Position numbers and translations under genes: made by a program. A DNA stretch of 64,000 nt from Bifidobacterium minimum. GTDB lineage: Bacteria > Actinomycetota > Actinomycetes > Actinomycetales > Bifidobacteriaceae. The stretch spans positions 1 through 64,000 of the forward strand of contig NZ_JGZD01000004.1 of NCBI RefSeq assembly GCF_000741645.1. The letters run 5' to 3'. The notes below the pieces were generated by a model. That model made no database searches. It was given only the letters and a program-made list of their open reading frames with translations, and was not told the DNA's origin. This document shows positions 8,487 to 16,517 of the stretch, one piece after another. Numbering within the stretch: the stretch's first letter is position 1; the number at the start of each line of letters is the position of its first letter.

Positions 8487-9118
8487 TGACGTCCCTCCGC
8501 GTCGTTCCCGGCGTCGTAGCTGCCTTTCAGAGGAACCACGATAATCGGCCGCGCCTGGATGTGCTCCAGTCTGACCGACACCGATCCGCGCATCCATTCC
8601 TCGATGGCGGCCAGAGGGCCACGTTCCCGCGTGCCCACCACGATCGCGATGGCGTCGGATCGGTCGGCCTCCCCCCGCAGGCCGTCGGCGGGATCGCCGG
8701 GCACCACCGTGAAATCCGAGGTCATGTCCGGCGGCAGATCCAGCGACATCATGCGACGGGACAGCTCGTCCGCCGCCCGAGCGCGGGACTCGTCGAGGCT
8801 GTCCGAATCAAGAGGCTCCATATATCCATCGGACGCCGACGTCATGGTGGGGTCGACGTACACGAAATGGATCCTGCGAAGTCCCATGCGGGCGGCCCAT
8901 TCGATGGCCGTCCGGGCGACGGCGTCGGGTTGTCCCGGCGCGACGCCCACCAGCAGCGACCCCACCAGCAGCGACCCGACCAGCAGCGACGGAGTGTGGC
9001 CGGCTCCGTCGGAGGAGGGGCTGATGCCGGTCTGGCCGCGTTCCTCGGTGTCGGACGCCGGGGCGCCATCGGATATGGATTCACCGCGGGAGGTGGATGG
9101 CGATGTCATGAAGGACAT
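8483..9118 (-). CDS. Universal stress protein, UspA family
   Basis: Single Usp domain, 211 residues from the ATG at 9118, preceded by AAAGGAG. The domain runs from LLVGVAPG (about residue 60) to ARPIIVVPLKG, with the nucleotide-binding region IVVGTRERG...RGSVSVRL near the end. The first 55 residues are low complexity. Immediately before the domain, LLVGS is repeated twice ahead of LLVGV, encoded by a 15-base tandem repeat at about 8948-8995. First gene of a usp-crcB-crcB operon, linking a stress protein to fluoride export. Confidence 0.85.
   Translation of the reverse strand: MSFMTSPSTSRGESISDGAPASDTEERGQTGISPSSDGAGHTPSLLVGSLLVGSLLVGVAPGQPDAVARTAIEWAARMGLRRIHFVYVDPTMTSASDGYMEPLDSDSLDESRARAADELSRRMMSLDLPPDMTSDFTVVPGDPADGLRGEADRSDAIAIVVGTRERGPLAAIEEWMRGSVSVRLEHIQARPIIVVPLKGSYDAGNDAEGRQ
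8948..8995. repeat. 15-bp coding tandem repeat in usp
   Basis: Three near-identical 15-base units (based on CACCAGCAGCGACCC on the plus strand) encode successive LLVGS/LLVGV pentapeptides, which repeat the first beta strand of the Usp fold. Likely slippage-generated. Confidence 0.7.
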
Positions 9119-9359
9119 GATGCTCCTTTCAGCGTATGGCCATACCTCGGCCATTGTCTGTAGGAACCATCAGCGTATGCGGTTCGGATGCGCGTCCACG
9201 CCCGCACCGGTCGTATCGAGCCGGAGCGTGTCGGGCGGCGTATCCAGGCGGGGCCCATCACCTGTCAGACGGCATGATAGCACCGGCGTGGACGCATCGC
9301 TCCTGAATGCCCAGAATGCCCGGCGGGCGTCCGGCTTCACCTTATCGGTCGGCTTCACC

Positions 9360-10565
9360 TTATTGAAGAATCCGCTTCTCCGGCCTGTCGGTGTGCCGGG
9401 AGCCGCGTCCCGCGGGGGAGGGACTGGGCGAGCGGAGGTTCCCGCGCGTGTTGCCGGTCCAGATGTCGCTCAGATCGGTGCGCGTCTGTGCGGCCATTCT
9501 GCGGATGGTCTGCTTCTGCCGTTCGCGCGTGTGGACGATGTCGATGACCTTCTCGTAGGCCTTGAGATACTGTTTCGTCATCGTTCGGTAGTTGAACAGC
9601 ATGCGTGCCCGCTCGGCGATGTAGCGTCTGTCCATGTCGAAGCAGCTTTCGATCTCGTGGTAGCCCTCCACGAAGTCCTCGACCAGCATGCCGGTGCGTC
9701 CCTCCTCGATGAGCTCCGGCATGGATCCGCGTTTGATGGCCAGCGTCGGGGTTCCGCAATACGCCGCCTCGAGCACGGTCAGTCCGAAGGGCTCGCGGAA
9801 TCCGGTGGGATGCAGGTTGCATCGTGCGTGGGAGAGGAGCCTGACCTTGTCCTCGAATCCCAGTTCGCCAAGGTATTCGACGAGGGGGTTGGCAAGAAGG
9901 GGACGGATCTCCTCGTCGAAGTAGCCGTCGCCCTGATGATCGATTTTGCCGGCGACCTTGATCCGCATTCCCAGATTGATGGCCAGCTGTATCGCGAGAT
10001 GCGGGTCCTTCTCCCTGTCGAATCTGCCGAGGAAGCAGAGATAGTCGTCGGGTTCCGTGACGATCGGGAAGCGTGAGGGATCCTCGCCGTTGTAGACGAC
10101 GCCGACGTATTGGAGGTCGGGAAAGGCGTCCTGCTGGTTGCGTGAGATGGAGGCGTAGAACAGGTCTCGGCGATGATCGTAGTAGTCCAGCTGCTGGAAG
10201 GTGACCGGACCGTGCATGGTGGTGAGGTTCGGGAAGTCCTGAAAATCCTTGAGATCGAATCCATGCGAGTGGATGATGTCCACGTCGTCGAGGATTCCCC
10301 TCAGTTTGGCGGCGGTGGTTTTCTCGATCTCCTTCGCCCGCGCCAGATAGGCGGGGAGGTCCTTCCTGTGCCGTGGGAAGAAGATGGCCTTGTCCGTGAT
10401 GGGGACGATGGGGCAGTCGATGGTCGAATCGGCCGAGGCCAGAAGGATGGGTTCGTGACCCATCTCCCGAAGTCCACGGATAAGATTCGCGATGACCAGC
10501 TCCGTGCCGCCGTACTGTTTCGGCGGGACGGGCACGTAGGGTCCTGCGATGACCGCGACGCGCAC
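9360..10565 (-). CDS. GT4-family glycosyltransferase
   Basis: Retaining glycosyltransferase of about 401 residues with two Rossmann (GT-B) domains. The N-terminal domain begins VRVAVIAGPYVPVPPKQYGG-TE, typical of GT4 enzymes; the C-terminal donor domain has CFLGRFDREKDPHLAI and the E-x7-E type segment FREPFGLTVLEAAYCGTP. The sugar donor and acceptor are unknown. Start is the GTG at 10565, with AAAGGAG 7 bases upstream; an upstream ATG has no ribosome site. It is a single gene, 133 bases downstream of a CIRCE operator, suggesting heat-shock (HrcA) control. A 15-base direct repeat overlaps its stop codon. Confidence 0.85.
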   Translation of the reverse strand: MRVAVIAGPYVPVPPKQYGGTELVIANLIRGLREMGHEPILLASADSTIDCPIVPITDKAIFFPRHRKDLPAYLARAKEIEKTTAAKLRGILDDVDIIHSHGFDLKDFQDFPNLTTMHGPVTFQQLDYYDHRRDLFYASISRNQQDAFPDLQYVGVVYNGEDPSRFPIVTEPDDYLCFLGRFDREKDPHLAIQLAINLGMRIKVAGKIDHQGDGYFDEEIRPLLANPLVEYLGELGFEDKVRLLSHARCNLHPTGFREPFGLTVLEAAYCGTPTLAIKRGSMPELIEEGRTGMLVEDFVEGYHEIESCFDMDRRYIAERARMLFNYRTMTKQYLKAYEKVIDIVHTRERQKQTIRRMAAQTRTDLSDIWTGNTRGNLRSPSPSPAGRGSRHTDRPEKRILQ

Positions 10566-10697
10566 TGCTGCGCTCCTTTCTCTGTCGGACCGCGGCTGCA
10601 AGCGATATGAATGCGATTGGGTGTGATGCGGGACCTGCGTCGCGGTCGTGATGGTGTTGATGGTGTGGCCGCACCACGGCGTTGCCCATGGACGATT

Positions 10698-10724
10698 TTA
10701 GCACTCCGCCGTCATGAGTGCTAA
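10698..10724. promoter_or_regulatory. CIRCE element (HrcA operator)
   Basis: Perfect match to the CIRCE consensus: TTAGCACTC, 9-base spacer, GAGTGCTAA. On the minus strand the right arm runs into TAAAAT, a plausible -10, with TTAGCA 18 bases upstream, so the operator would sit on a promoter reading toward the glycosyltransferase. HrcA binding to CIRCE is well established for groE/dnaK heat-shock operons; control of this gene is inferred from position. Confidence 0.85.
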
Positions 10725-11104
10725 GTGAGCATGATGACGGGGAGAGCGTGCCGGCAATCGTGGGGCCGGTGCTGGCCGGTGTCGACCAGCGTCGACCAGC
10801 GCCAAGGGGCCACTGCATTGGCGGGGTCACTATTTTTGGTCGGGTCGCATTTGGTGGGGGTCACATTGTATTGGTGAGGCCATTGGGTGAGGTCACTGTG
10901 TGGAACGTGCGGAGACGGTGACGTGCGGATCGCCTGCGGATCGCCATGTGGTATTCCTAAGTCACGCGATTAGGATCGGCGCCGTCGTCCGCCTGCGGTT
11001 CCCTCCCCACCCGTCGTGCGCGTGGATCGGGGGCTCGGACGGATCGGAGTTCGGACGGATCGAGGGTGTGGAGGATGTCGTCGCCGAAGGCATGGGAGGT
11101 CGTC
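10725..11104. other. Intergenic region upstream of VIT transporter
   Basis: About 380 bases with no convincing gene. It contains short degenerate repeats (GTGTCGACCAGC duplicated near 10778-10800; several GGTCAC/GGTGAGG units at 10820-10900). Confidence 0.4.
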
Positions 11105-11971
11105 ATGGAGAGGGAACCATTGGGGAACGCGGGACGTGTGGATGAGGAGCGTGCGGACGAGGAGCGCGCCACCATCCGCGAGAACGCGGCCGGTTACGAC
11201 GTGCCGTCGGCCGAATCGGGCGGCTGGATAGCGCTCAATCGTCATTCGCCCGCGGCGGTTCCCGTCATCCCGCACCCCGGAGAACAGCATGAGGAGCAGG
11301 TGTCGGGCAAACTCAACTGGCTTCGCGCGGGCGTTCTTGGTGCGAACGACGGGATCGTCTCTGTGGCAGGCACCATCATCGGCGTGGCCGGAGCGGATCC
11401 GAATCCGCGCTCTCTTCTCACCGCCGGCATTGCGGCGCTGGCGGCCGGAGCCTTCTCGATGGCGGGCGGCGAATATGTTTCCGTGAGCGCCCAGAGGGAC
11501 ACCGAGAAGGCGCTGCTCGCCAAGGAGCGGTGGGAGCTTGAGACCATGCCCGCACAGGAGCTTGATGAGCTGGCCCAGATCTATGAGTCCAAGGGCATGA
11601 CCGCGATGACGGCGTTGAAGGCCGCCGACGAGGCGATGCGACATGATGCGTTGCGCGCGCATTCCATCGACGAGCTGGGCGTCGACCCGGGTGAGCTGAC
11701 GAATCCCTGGAGCGCAGCCTTCTCGTCGTTCCTGTCATTCGTGACCGGCGGCCTTATCCCTCTGGTGTTCTCGCTGCTTCCCGCCGCGGTGCCGGTGCGG
11801 ATGACTCTGATCGTTCTGTCCGTCGCGTTGGCGCTGACCGTCACCGGATTCGTGTCCGCGCGGCTGGGTGGAGCCCCTCGTCGACGTGCGATGATCCGCA
11901 ATGTGGCGATGGGACTGGGAACCATGGTGTTCGCGTGGGTCGTGGGCGCGTTGTTCGGCGTGGTGGCGTGA
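11105..11971 (+). CDS. VIT1/CCC1-family Fe/Mn transporter
   Basis: Integral membrane protein of 288 residues. The family signature WLRAGVLGANDGIVSVAG starts at about residue 75, followed by a helix, the cytosolic metal-binding insertion rich in Glu (EKALLAKERWELETMPAQEL), and three C-terminal helices. Eukaryotic relatives import iron or manganese into vacuoles; bacterial members are putative Fe/Mn exporters. The N-terminal 70 residues are acidic and unconserved. The ATG at 11105 is chosen because GGGAGG lies 5 bases before it. The stop codon lies inside a 16-base triplicate repeat leading into the next gene. Confidence 0.88.
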   Translation: MEREPLGNAGRVDEERADEERATIRENAAGYDVPSAESGGWIALNRHSPAAVPVIPHPGEQHEEQVSGKLNWLRAGVLGANDGIVSVAGTIIGVAGADPNPRSLLTAGIAALAAGAFSMAGGEYVSVSAQRDTEKALLAKERWELETMPAQELDELAQIYESKGMTAMTALKAADEAMRHDALRAHSIDELGVDPGELTNPWSAAFSSFLSFVTGGLIPLVFSLLPAAVPVRMTLIVLSVALALTVTGFVSARLGGAPRRRAMIRNVAMGLGTMVFAWVVGALFGVVA

Positions 11972-12015
11972 CCATGGACCGCCGTGACCATGGATCGTCG
12001 TGACTATGGACCGCC
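11968..12015. repeat. Three 16-bp tandem repeats at VIT / beta-helix gene junction
   Basis: Units GTGACCATGGACCGCC (11968-11983), GTGACCATGGATCGTC (11984-11999) and GTGACTATGGACCGCC (12000-12015) cover the VIT stop and the start region of the next gene. Each unit supplies a GTG and an ATG, so start codons are multiplied. Confidence 0.85.
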
Positions 12016-13805
12016 GCAATCATGACCGACGGCATCGTTCGGTGCCGTCCGGGAGCTCCGGGGAACCGACATGGTTCGAAGACCCATCGCGCACCAACGG
12101 CCGGAGCGTGAAAGGCGTCCCCGGCCATCGGCCGCATTTGTGGATGAGGTTGATTGCTCTGGTGTCCATCTGCATGATCTCCGTGGCGGTCGTCGTCGCT
12201 GGCCTCGCGTTGTTTCGCATGCGTCTGGCCGGCGTCAGGGATATCCGTGCGGGAGTCGAGTACTCCCGCCGGCTGCGTCATGCCACGCGGCGGCTCTCGC
12301 CGACTCAGCTGGAGTATGCGGATGGGTACCATCCCGTCGGTGAGGTCCCCGTCACGGGCAAACGCGGCGGAGACCATGCGGTCCTCATCGTCAAGGCCGG
12401 AGCGGTAAGCAAATACGTGTGTTGGACGACCGGTTCGCCGCATCGTGCCGCTCTCGTCGTTCCGGGAATCACGTGGAAGTCATACCACGGCTCCAGCGTG
12501 ACCGTATCCGTCAGTCTGCGCCATCGCGCCACGATGGTCGAGGGCACGCCGCATATCAGCGCTTCCGGTGTGGTCCGTGCGATTGATGCAGGACTTGTGG
12601 CCAACGGCGTCACGGACAACACGGCGCGGCTCAATGACGTTCTTCGGATGCTTCCCTCGCAGGGGCGCAAGACGCTGGTCTTCCCGCGCGGGCATTTCGC
12701 CTTCACCGGAGTGATCGATATGGTCAGCGATCTGACGATGCGGGGGACCTCGGGCGGAGTGAAGCACGGCACGGTTTTCCAGATGCCTCGCCATCGTCAT
12801 GGTGGATTGGTCATCTGGTATCCCACGGGTGGAGCCAGCGGATATGACGGCATGCATGACGTGACGTGGAGCCATATCGCCTTCTATGGCGGGCATTCGG
12901 CTGATCTGGTTCCAACGCAGACCATCTACCAGCAGCTCATCCACGCGCGGGACATCGTCTTCGATCACTGCGTCTTCGAGATGGTGCAGAGGTGCTTCGG
13001 GCATGTGCTCGACGTCGATGGCAGCACGGGCGTGACCGTGACGCACAGCACGGTGATCGGGTCGGCCAACCGTGGCCAGACGTTCAAGGAGGCCTTCCAG
13101 ATGGACGTCGCCGCCCTTGGTGCGAGCGGCTACTACGACAGGCATACGGTGTTCAACAACCTGCCGACCACACATATGACGATCGAGCACAGTCGATTCC
13201 TTCCGCTGCGGGATTCGCAGGGAAGACTGCTCCTTCCCGAGGCCGCACCCTTCGGCACGCATATGGCCTATGCGAAGACCACCGACGACTCCAGCTACAT
13301 CCGCTACGGAGTCTTCAGGGACAACTACGTCGAGGATCCCGTATCCTACGAGGGCGCGGGAACGGAGAACAGCGCGGTGATCCATTTCGACGCCGCGGAC
13401 GACATCACCATCACGGGGAACACCTTCGTGTGGACGGGCGAGACGCGGCAGTCGTCCTGGGCGGTGGCGTTCTACGCGCGGTCGCATCGCATGGTCAAGC
13501 CGCGCGGATGGCATGGCGTCACCATCACGAACAACGTCTTCCGTGGATTCGCGCCGCGGGTGGGTGTCTTCGATCTGTACCGGGAGCCGGACAGCGTCAG
13601 TGATCCGGGGGGTGCGACGGTGGGGCGAATCACCGTGCGGGGGAACCGCTTCGAGGGGACGCCCCTCCGTCTTGCGCTGCAGTGGCTTGGCGGGTACTCG
13701 TCGCGTTTCCTGGTGACCTATGGCCGTGATGTCCGCGGTTCGGACAACGTTGTCGATGGGGTCATCCACCTTGATGGAACCTCCGCCGACATCCATACGG
13801 GATGA
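12006..13805 (+). CDS. Membrane-anchored right-handed beta-helix (pectate-lyase-like) protein
   Basis: Protein of 599 residues. A short basic cytosolic segment is followed by one hydrophobic helix (MRLIALVSICMISVAVVVAG, about residues 46-70), then an extracellular region. From about residue 185 it has the pectate-lyase-3 type opening (AIDAGLVANGVTDNTARLND, then LVFPRGHFAFTG) and many Asn/His-rich beta-helix coils such as ITITGNTF and VTITNNVF. It is probably a cell-surface polysaccharide lyase, hydrolase or binding protein; the active residues and substrate are not identifiable. Start is uncertain: three ATG/GTG pairs occur in the preceding repeat and no clear ribosome site is seen. Confidence 0.75.
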   Translation: MDRRNHDRRHRSVPSGSSGEPTWFEDPSRTNGRSVKGVPGHRPHLWMRLIALVSICMISVAVVVAGLALFRMRLAGVRDIRAGVEYSRRLRHATRRLSPTQLEYADGYHPVGEVPVTGKRGGDHAVLIVKAGAVSKYVCWTTGSPHRAALVVPGITWKSYHGSSVTVSVSLRHRATMVEGTPHISASGVVRAIDAGLVANGVTDNTARLNDVLRMLPSQGRKTLVFPRGHFAFTGVIDMVSDLTMRGTSGGVKHGTVFQMPRHRHGGLVIWYPTGGASGYDGMHDVTWSHIAFYGGHSADLVPTQTIYQQLIHARDIVFDHCVFEMVQRCFGHVLDVDGSTGVTVTHSTVIGSANRGQTFKEAFQMDVAALGASGYYDRHTVFNNLPTTHMTIEHSRFLPLRDSQGRLLLPEAAPFGTHMAYAKTTDDSSYIRYGVFRDNYVEDPVSYEGAGTENSAVIHFDAADDITITGNTFVWTGETRQSSWAVAFYARSHRMVKPRGWHGVTITNNVFRGFAPRVGVFDLYREPDSVSDPGGATVGRITVRGNRFEGTPLRLALQWLGGYSSRFLVTYGRDVRGSDNVVDGVIHLDGTSADIHTG

Positions 13806-13970
13806 CAGGATGCCTCGAGCTGGGGGCATACTGCTACAGATTTCCAGGTATCCCTTAAAGAAACCCTCCTGATGTCCGTGACCGCGGTCTATCTGTTGAT
13901 AAATATTTTTAATGGTGCTCCAATAGCTGATTGGATGATTACCATCCGCTTACTGGGGATTTGAGGGAAT

Positions 13971-14012
13971 ATGGGACTTTATGAAAAAAATTTCTTATCC
14001 AGAAAAGAATGA
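13971..14012 (+). CDS. Possible 13-residue peptide ORF
   Basis: ATG-GGA... encodes MGLYEKNFLSRKE, with GAGGG just upstream (3-base gap, rather close). It lies in an abrupt low-GC stretch after the beta-helix gene and 16 bases before the next small ORF. It could be a leader peptide or chance. Confidence 0.2.
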   Translation: MGLYEKNFLSRKE

Positions 14013-14028
14013 GAGGACGAACGACCAG

Positions 14029-14097
14029 ATGAGGAGCGCCCTGTTGGTGGCCTTAGGCGTTGATGGTTGCTGGGCCCTGTTCAAAAGGTTGGTGTGA
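14029..14097 (+). CDS. Possible 22-residue hydrophobic peptide coupled to the membrane protein
   Basis: Encodes MRSALLVALGVDGCWALFKR plus Leu-Val, an amphipathic/hydrophobic peptide with one Cys. Its TGA overlaps the ATG of the downstream membrane protein (TGATG), as in translationally coupled pairs, and AGAGGAC lies about 10 bases upstream. It could be a small bioactive peptide with its neighbour as immunity or export partner, or just a leader ORF. No family recognised. Confidence 0.3.
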   Translation: MRSALLVALGVDGCWALFKRLV

Positions 14098-14393
14098 TGA
14101 TGTTCATCGGTACGTTGTCAGCTGTGATGTTTGCTTTCGCTATCGTTTGTCTGGTTGAATGCGTGTCTCGACTGTTTCCAAGGGCAATCAAATCTGCGTA
14201 CGCCGCGGCCATAGTTCTGTTGTCGTTGGTCTGCATTGGTTCAGCATTCGTCTGTGTTGCTCTGATGCATAGTCATGGAAGACTCACGATAAACTGGATC
14301 GTCGCCATATCCCTACTCGCGTTATACGTGCTTGTACGAAGCGTAATCGTCCATGCGAAGTCGAAGAGTGAGGGAATGAACAATCCTCAGTAA
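14097..14393 (+). CDS. Small three-helix membrane protein, unknown function
   Basis: 98 residues with three predicted membrane spans: MFIGTLSAVMFAFAIVCLV (2-22), AAAIVLLSLVCIGSAFVCVA (about 35-55) and WIVAISLLALYVLVRSVIV (about 66-86), then a charged tail. AAAGG lies 8 bases before the ATG at 14097. No family recognised. Its base composition is much lower in GC than the genes to its left, and it sits at the left edge of an IS-rich accessory region, so it was probably acquired. Confidence 0.55.
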   Translation: MMFIGTLSAVMFAFAIVCLVECVSRLFPRAIKSAYAAAIVLLSLVCIGSAFVCVALMHSHGRLTINWIVAISLLALYVLVRSVIVHAKSKSEGMNNPQ

Positions 14394-14476
14394 ACATTTC
14401 CGACAATTAAAGAGCTTTCCCAAGTTAACACTTGCGGAAACCTCTTCGCGTCCGAAATAACACCCCCCGTGCTCCC

Positions 14477-14499
14477 TCTCCGAGGCTTTTCCTCGGAGA
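14477..14499. terminator. Hairpin downstream of small membrane protein gene
   Basis: Perfect 9-base stem TCTCCGAGG / CCTCGGAGA with a CTTTT loop, 84 bases after the stop codon. No long T-run follows on either strand. Confidence 0.45.
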
Positions 14500-14648
14500 A
14501 GGTTCCACGAGAATCTGATGTGAAGGAAATGTGATGTGGACACCTTTTCTATAGCTTGTTGCATCCATATGATCTAACAGGAGAGAGTGGAATCTCAATA
14601 GGGCGGATGTGTTGTTGATATGAGTGATCTGAGAATGGGATGATTGTA

Positions 14649-14777
14649 ATGGAGCATATTCCTTTGTTTTGGATCATCGTCGGACTAGCTGCGGGAGTTC
14701 TGGCGATCATACTGCATGCAGTGATCTCACGAAAACGTCCCATATGGCTGAGGCCATCGTACACACACTCTATGTAG
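14649..14777 (+). CDS. Possible 42-residue single-span membrane peptide
   Basis: MEHIPLFWIIVGLAAGVLA followed by more hydrophobic residues and a basic tail (ISRKRPIWLRPS) gives one membrane helix with a positive cytosolic end. GGGA lies 8 bases before the ATG. The ORF ends just where GC content jumps and an IS remnant begins, so it may be truncated by insertion. Function unknown. Confidence 0.35.
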   Translation: MEHIPLFWIIVGLAAGVLAIILHAVISRKRPIWLRPSYTHSM

Positions 14778-14779
14778 GT

Positions 14780-15096
14780 CTTATCGTGTTCCTCATGTAT
14801 TCCGATGGGCAAAGCCGGGGCTGGACAGGCTGGGCAGGAGCGTGCAGAACCTCGTGGACCTGATGACGCTGCTGCCCGCCGTGCATGTGGGCGCGCTTGA
14901 TTCGCCACATCCAGACCCGCGGCGATATCAACGACCCTGTCCCCGGCAAGCGTGCGATTGACGGCCTCGAGCTTGAGCGCCACCGAGTAACTTGTGATAC
15001 GCGGCAAGGGCGATCGGCTTCCTTCTGCCCGGTTTGCTTCCTCGCGCCCAGTCGAACAACACGTGACGCGACGGATAGCCCAACAAACGCAAGATA
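14780..15096 (-). pseudogene. IS3-type transposase OrfA remnant
   Basis: Broken pieces read on the minus strand: FVGLSVASRVVRLGARKQTG in one frame and YSVALKLEAVNRTLAGDRVV in another, resembling the paired helix-turn-helix regions of IS3-family OrfA proteins. Several frame changes and no downstream catalytic domain. It abuts the left inverted repeat of the next IS and appears cut by it. Confidence 0.45.
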
Positions 15097-16510
15097 AGGG
15101 GCTGCGGACGTTTTCTTGGAGATGGTTTAGGCCGCTAGCCCTTGTTGCATTCTATAGTGTACGGGACTTTTCCATCCCAGGGATTGTTTGATACGCTCAT
15201 GGTTGTACCAGTGCATGTACGTGTCGACGTGTTCCATGACTTGACGGCAGGTCAATTGTTCCCAGTGCTCGGGGTAGACGGCTTCGGTCTTCATGCGGCC
15301 GAAGAATCCCTCGGCCGCTGAGTTGTCCGGGGAGCAGCCCTTCCTGCTCATGGAGCGGATGATACCGTGCTCCTGGCAGATCCGGATCCATTCGGGCCAC
15401 CGGTAGTGGCAGCCACGATCTGAGTGCACGATCACCCTGGTATCATCGGGCAGGGTTCCGATCGCCTTTCTGAGCATGGTGTTGGCCAATCGGGCGTTCG
15501 GATGCAGGCCTGTCGTGTAGGCGACGATCTTGCCGTCGTAACAGTCGATCATGGGCGATACATACACTTTGCCGTCACACGCCTTGATCTCGGTAATGTC
15601 GGTCAGCCACTTCATGTTCGGCCTGCAGGCACTGAAATCCCGGTTGATCAGGTTGTCGGGGGCTGGCGTGGTCTCACCCCGGTAGGAGCTGTAACGCCTG
15701 CGGTGGGGATACGAGCCACCAGCCCTTCCTCTCTCATGATCCGGCGCACGATCTTCTCGGATACACGCAGATCCAAAGCGTGGTGGAGCCGACGGTAGCC
15801 GTAGCGTGAGGACGACTCCTTGAACAGTGCCCTCATACGCACTCGGATATCCGAGTACTTGTCATGCCCGGCACGGGCATGATGATAATGGTAGCTACTC
15901 AAGGGGATCATCAGCCTGCGAGTCAAACAGTTCAGTGAAAACATCGGGCGAAGCCGGTCGATGAGCCTGGTCTTCTCCCGGTTCGACAGGCGCCTCAGGC
16001 TGGCGCCTGGGTCTTTTTTTACCACGTCGACCACCTCCCGCATCAACGCGTTCTCCAGTTCAAGCTCCTCGACCCGACGGCGTAGCTCACCAACATCATC
16101 AGAAACAGGGCGGATTCTGGGCTTGTCTTTCTCCGTCATCGTGGTCCTCCTCCTAGGTTGCACTGCTACCAGACCCTTCTCACGATACGAGACCATCCAA
16201 TGATGCACCACGGCTGGGCTGATACCCAATTGCGCCGCCGCCTGTTTCTGTTGCAGACCGGCAAGACACAGGCGTACGGCTCTCACCCGCTTGGAGAACG
16301 GGATGATCGGCTTGGCAATGGCATCGGCATACCGCGGATCCTCATGCAGCCAACGTTCCAAACACTGACGGGTGGGATAACCCAGATGCGTCCGCGACCT
16401 GCTGGGTCGTCATATCAGTGGAGAAATACAACTCCACGGCACGACCACGCTCCTCTTGACTGAACATAGAATCCTCTCGTTCAATCTCCAAGAAAACGTC
16501 CGCAGCCCCT
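15097..16510 (-). mobile_element. IS3-family insertion sequence, decayed
   Basis: A perfect 27-base inverted repeat, beginning AGGGGCTGCGGACG, bounds the element at 15097-15123 and 16484-16510, giving 1414 bp. Inside are OrfA/OrfB-type reading frames on the minus strand with frame breaks. The flanking bases do not form an evident target duplication, so the flanks may have recombined. It lies 7 bp from the neighbouring IS256-family element. Confidence 0.85.
15127..16467 (-). pseudogene. IS3-family transposase (OrfA and OrfB), frameshifted
   Basis: OrfA starts MFSQEERGRAVELYFSTD with helix-turn-helix TTQQVADA; the frame breaks at about 16385 (an extra base) and resumes with GYPTRQCLERWLHEDPRY. 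A coiled-coil VGELRRRVEELELENALMRE follows. OrfB has SRYGYRRLHHALDL, then a break at about 15690-15710, then the integrase core MKWLTDITEIKACDGKVYVS with DDE residues in WLTDIT, VIVHSDRG and SPDNSAAEGFFGRMKTE. The catalytic parts survive, but at least two frameshifts disrupt the ORF beyond the usual programmed -1 shift. Confidence 0.8.
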
Positions 16511-16517
16511 AACGTCC

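Noticed and set aside
9119..9359. Fluoride riboswitch upstream of usp-crcB
   Set aside because: The conserved riboswitch core pattern was not found by eye in the leader; only a covariance search could settle it.
14322..14564. 80-codon minus-strand ORF near the small membrane protein
   Set aside because: Crosses the hairpin and overlaps the better supported plus-strand gene; composition gives no support.
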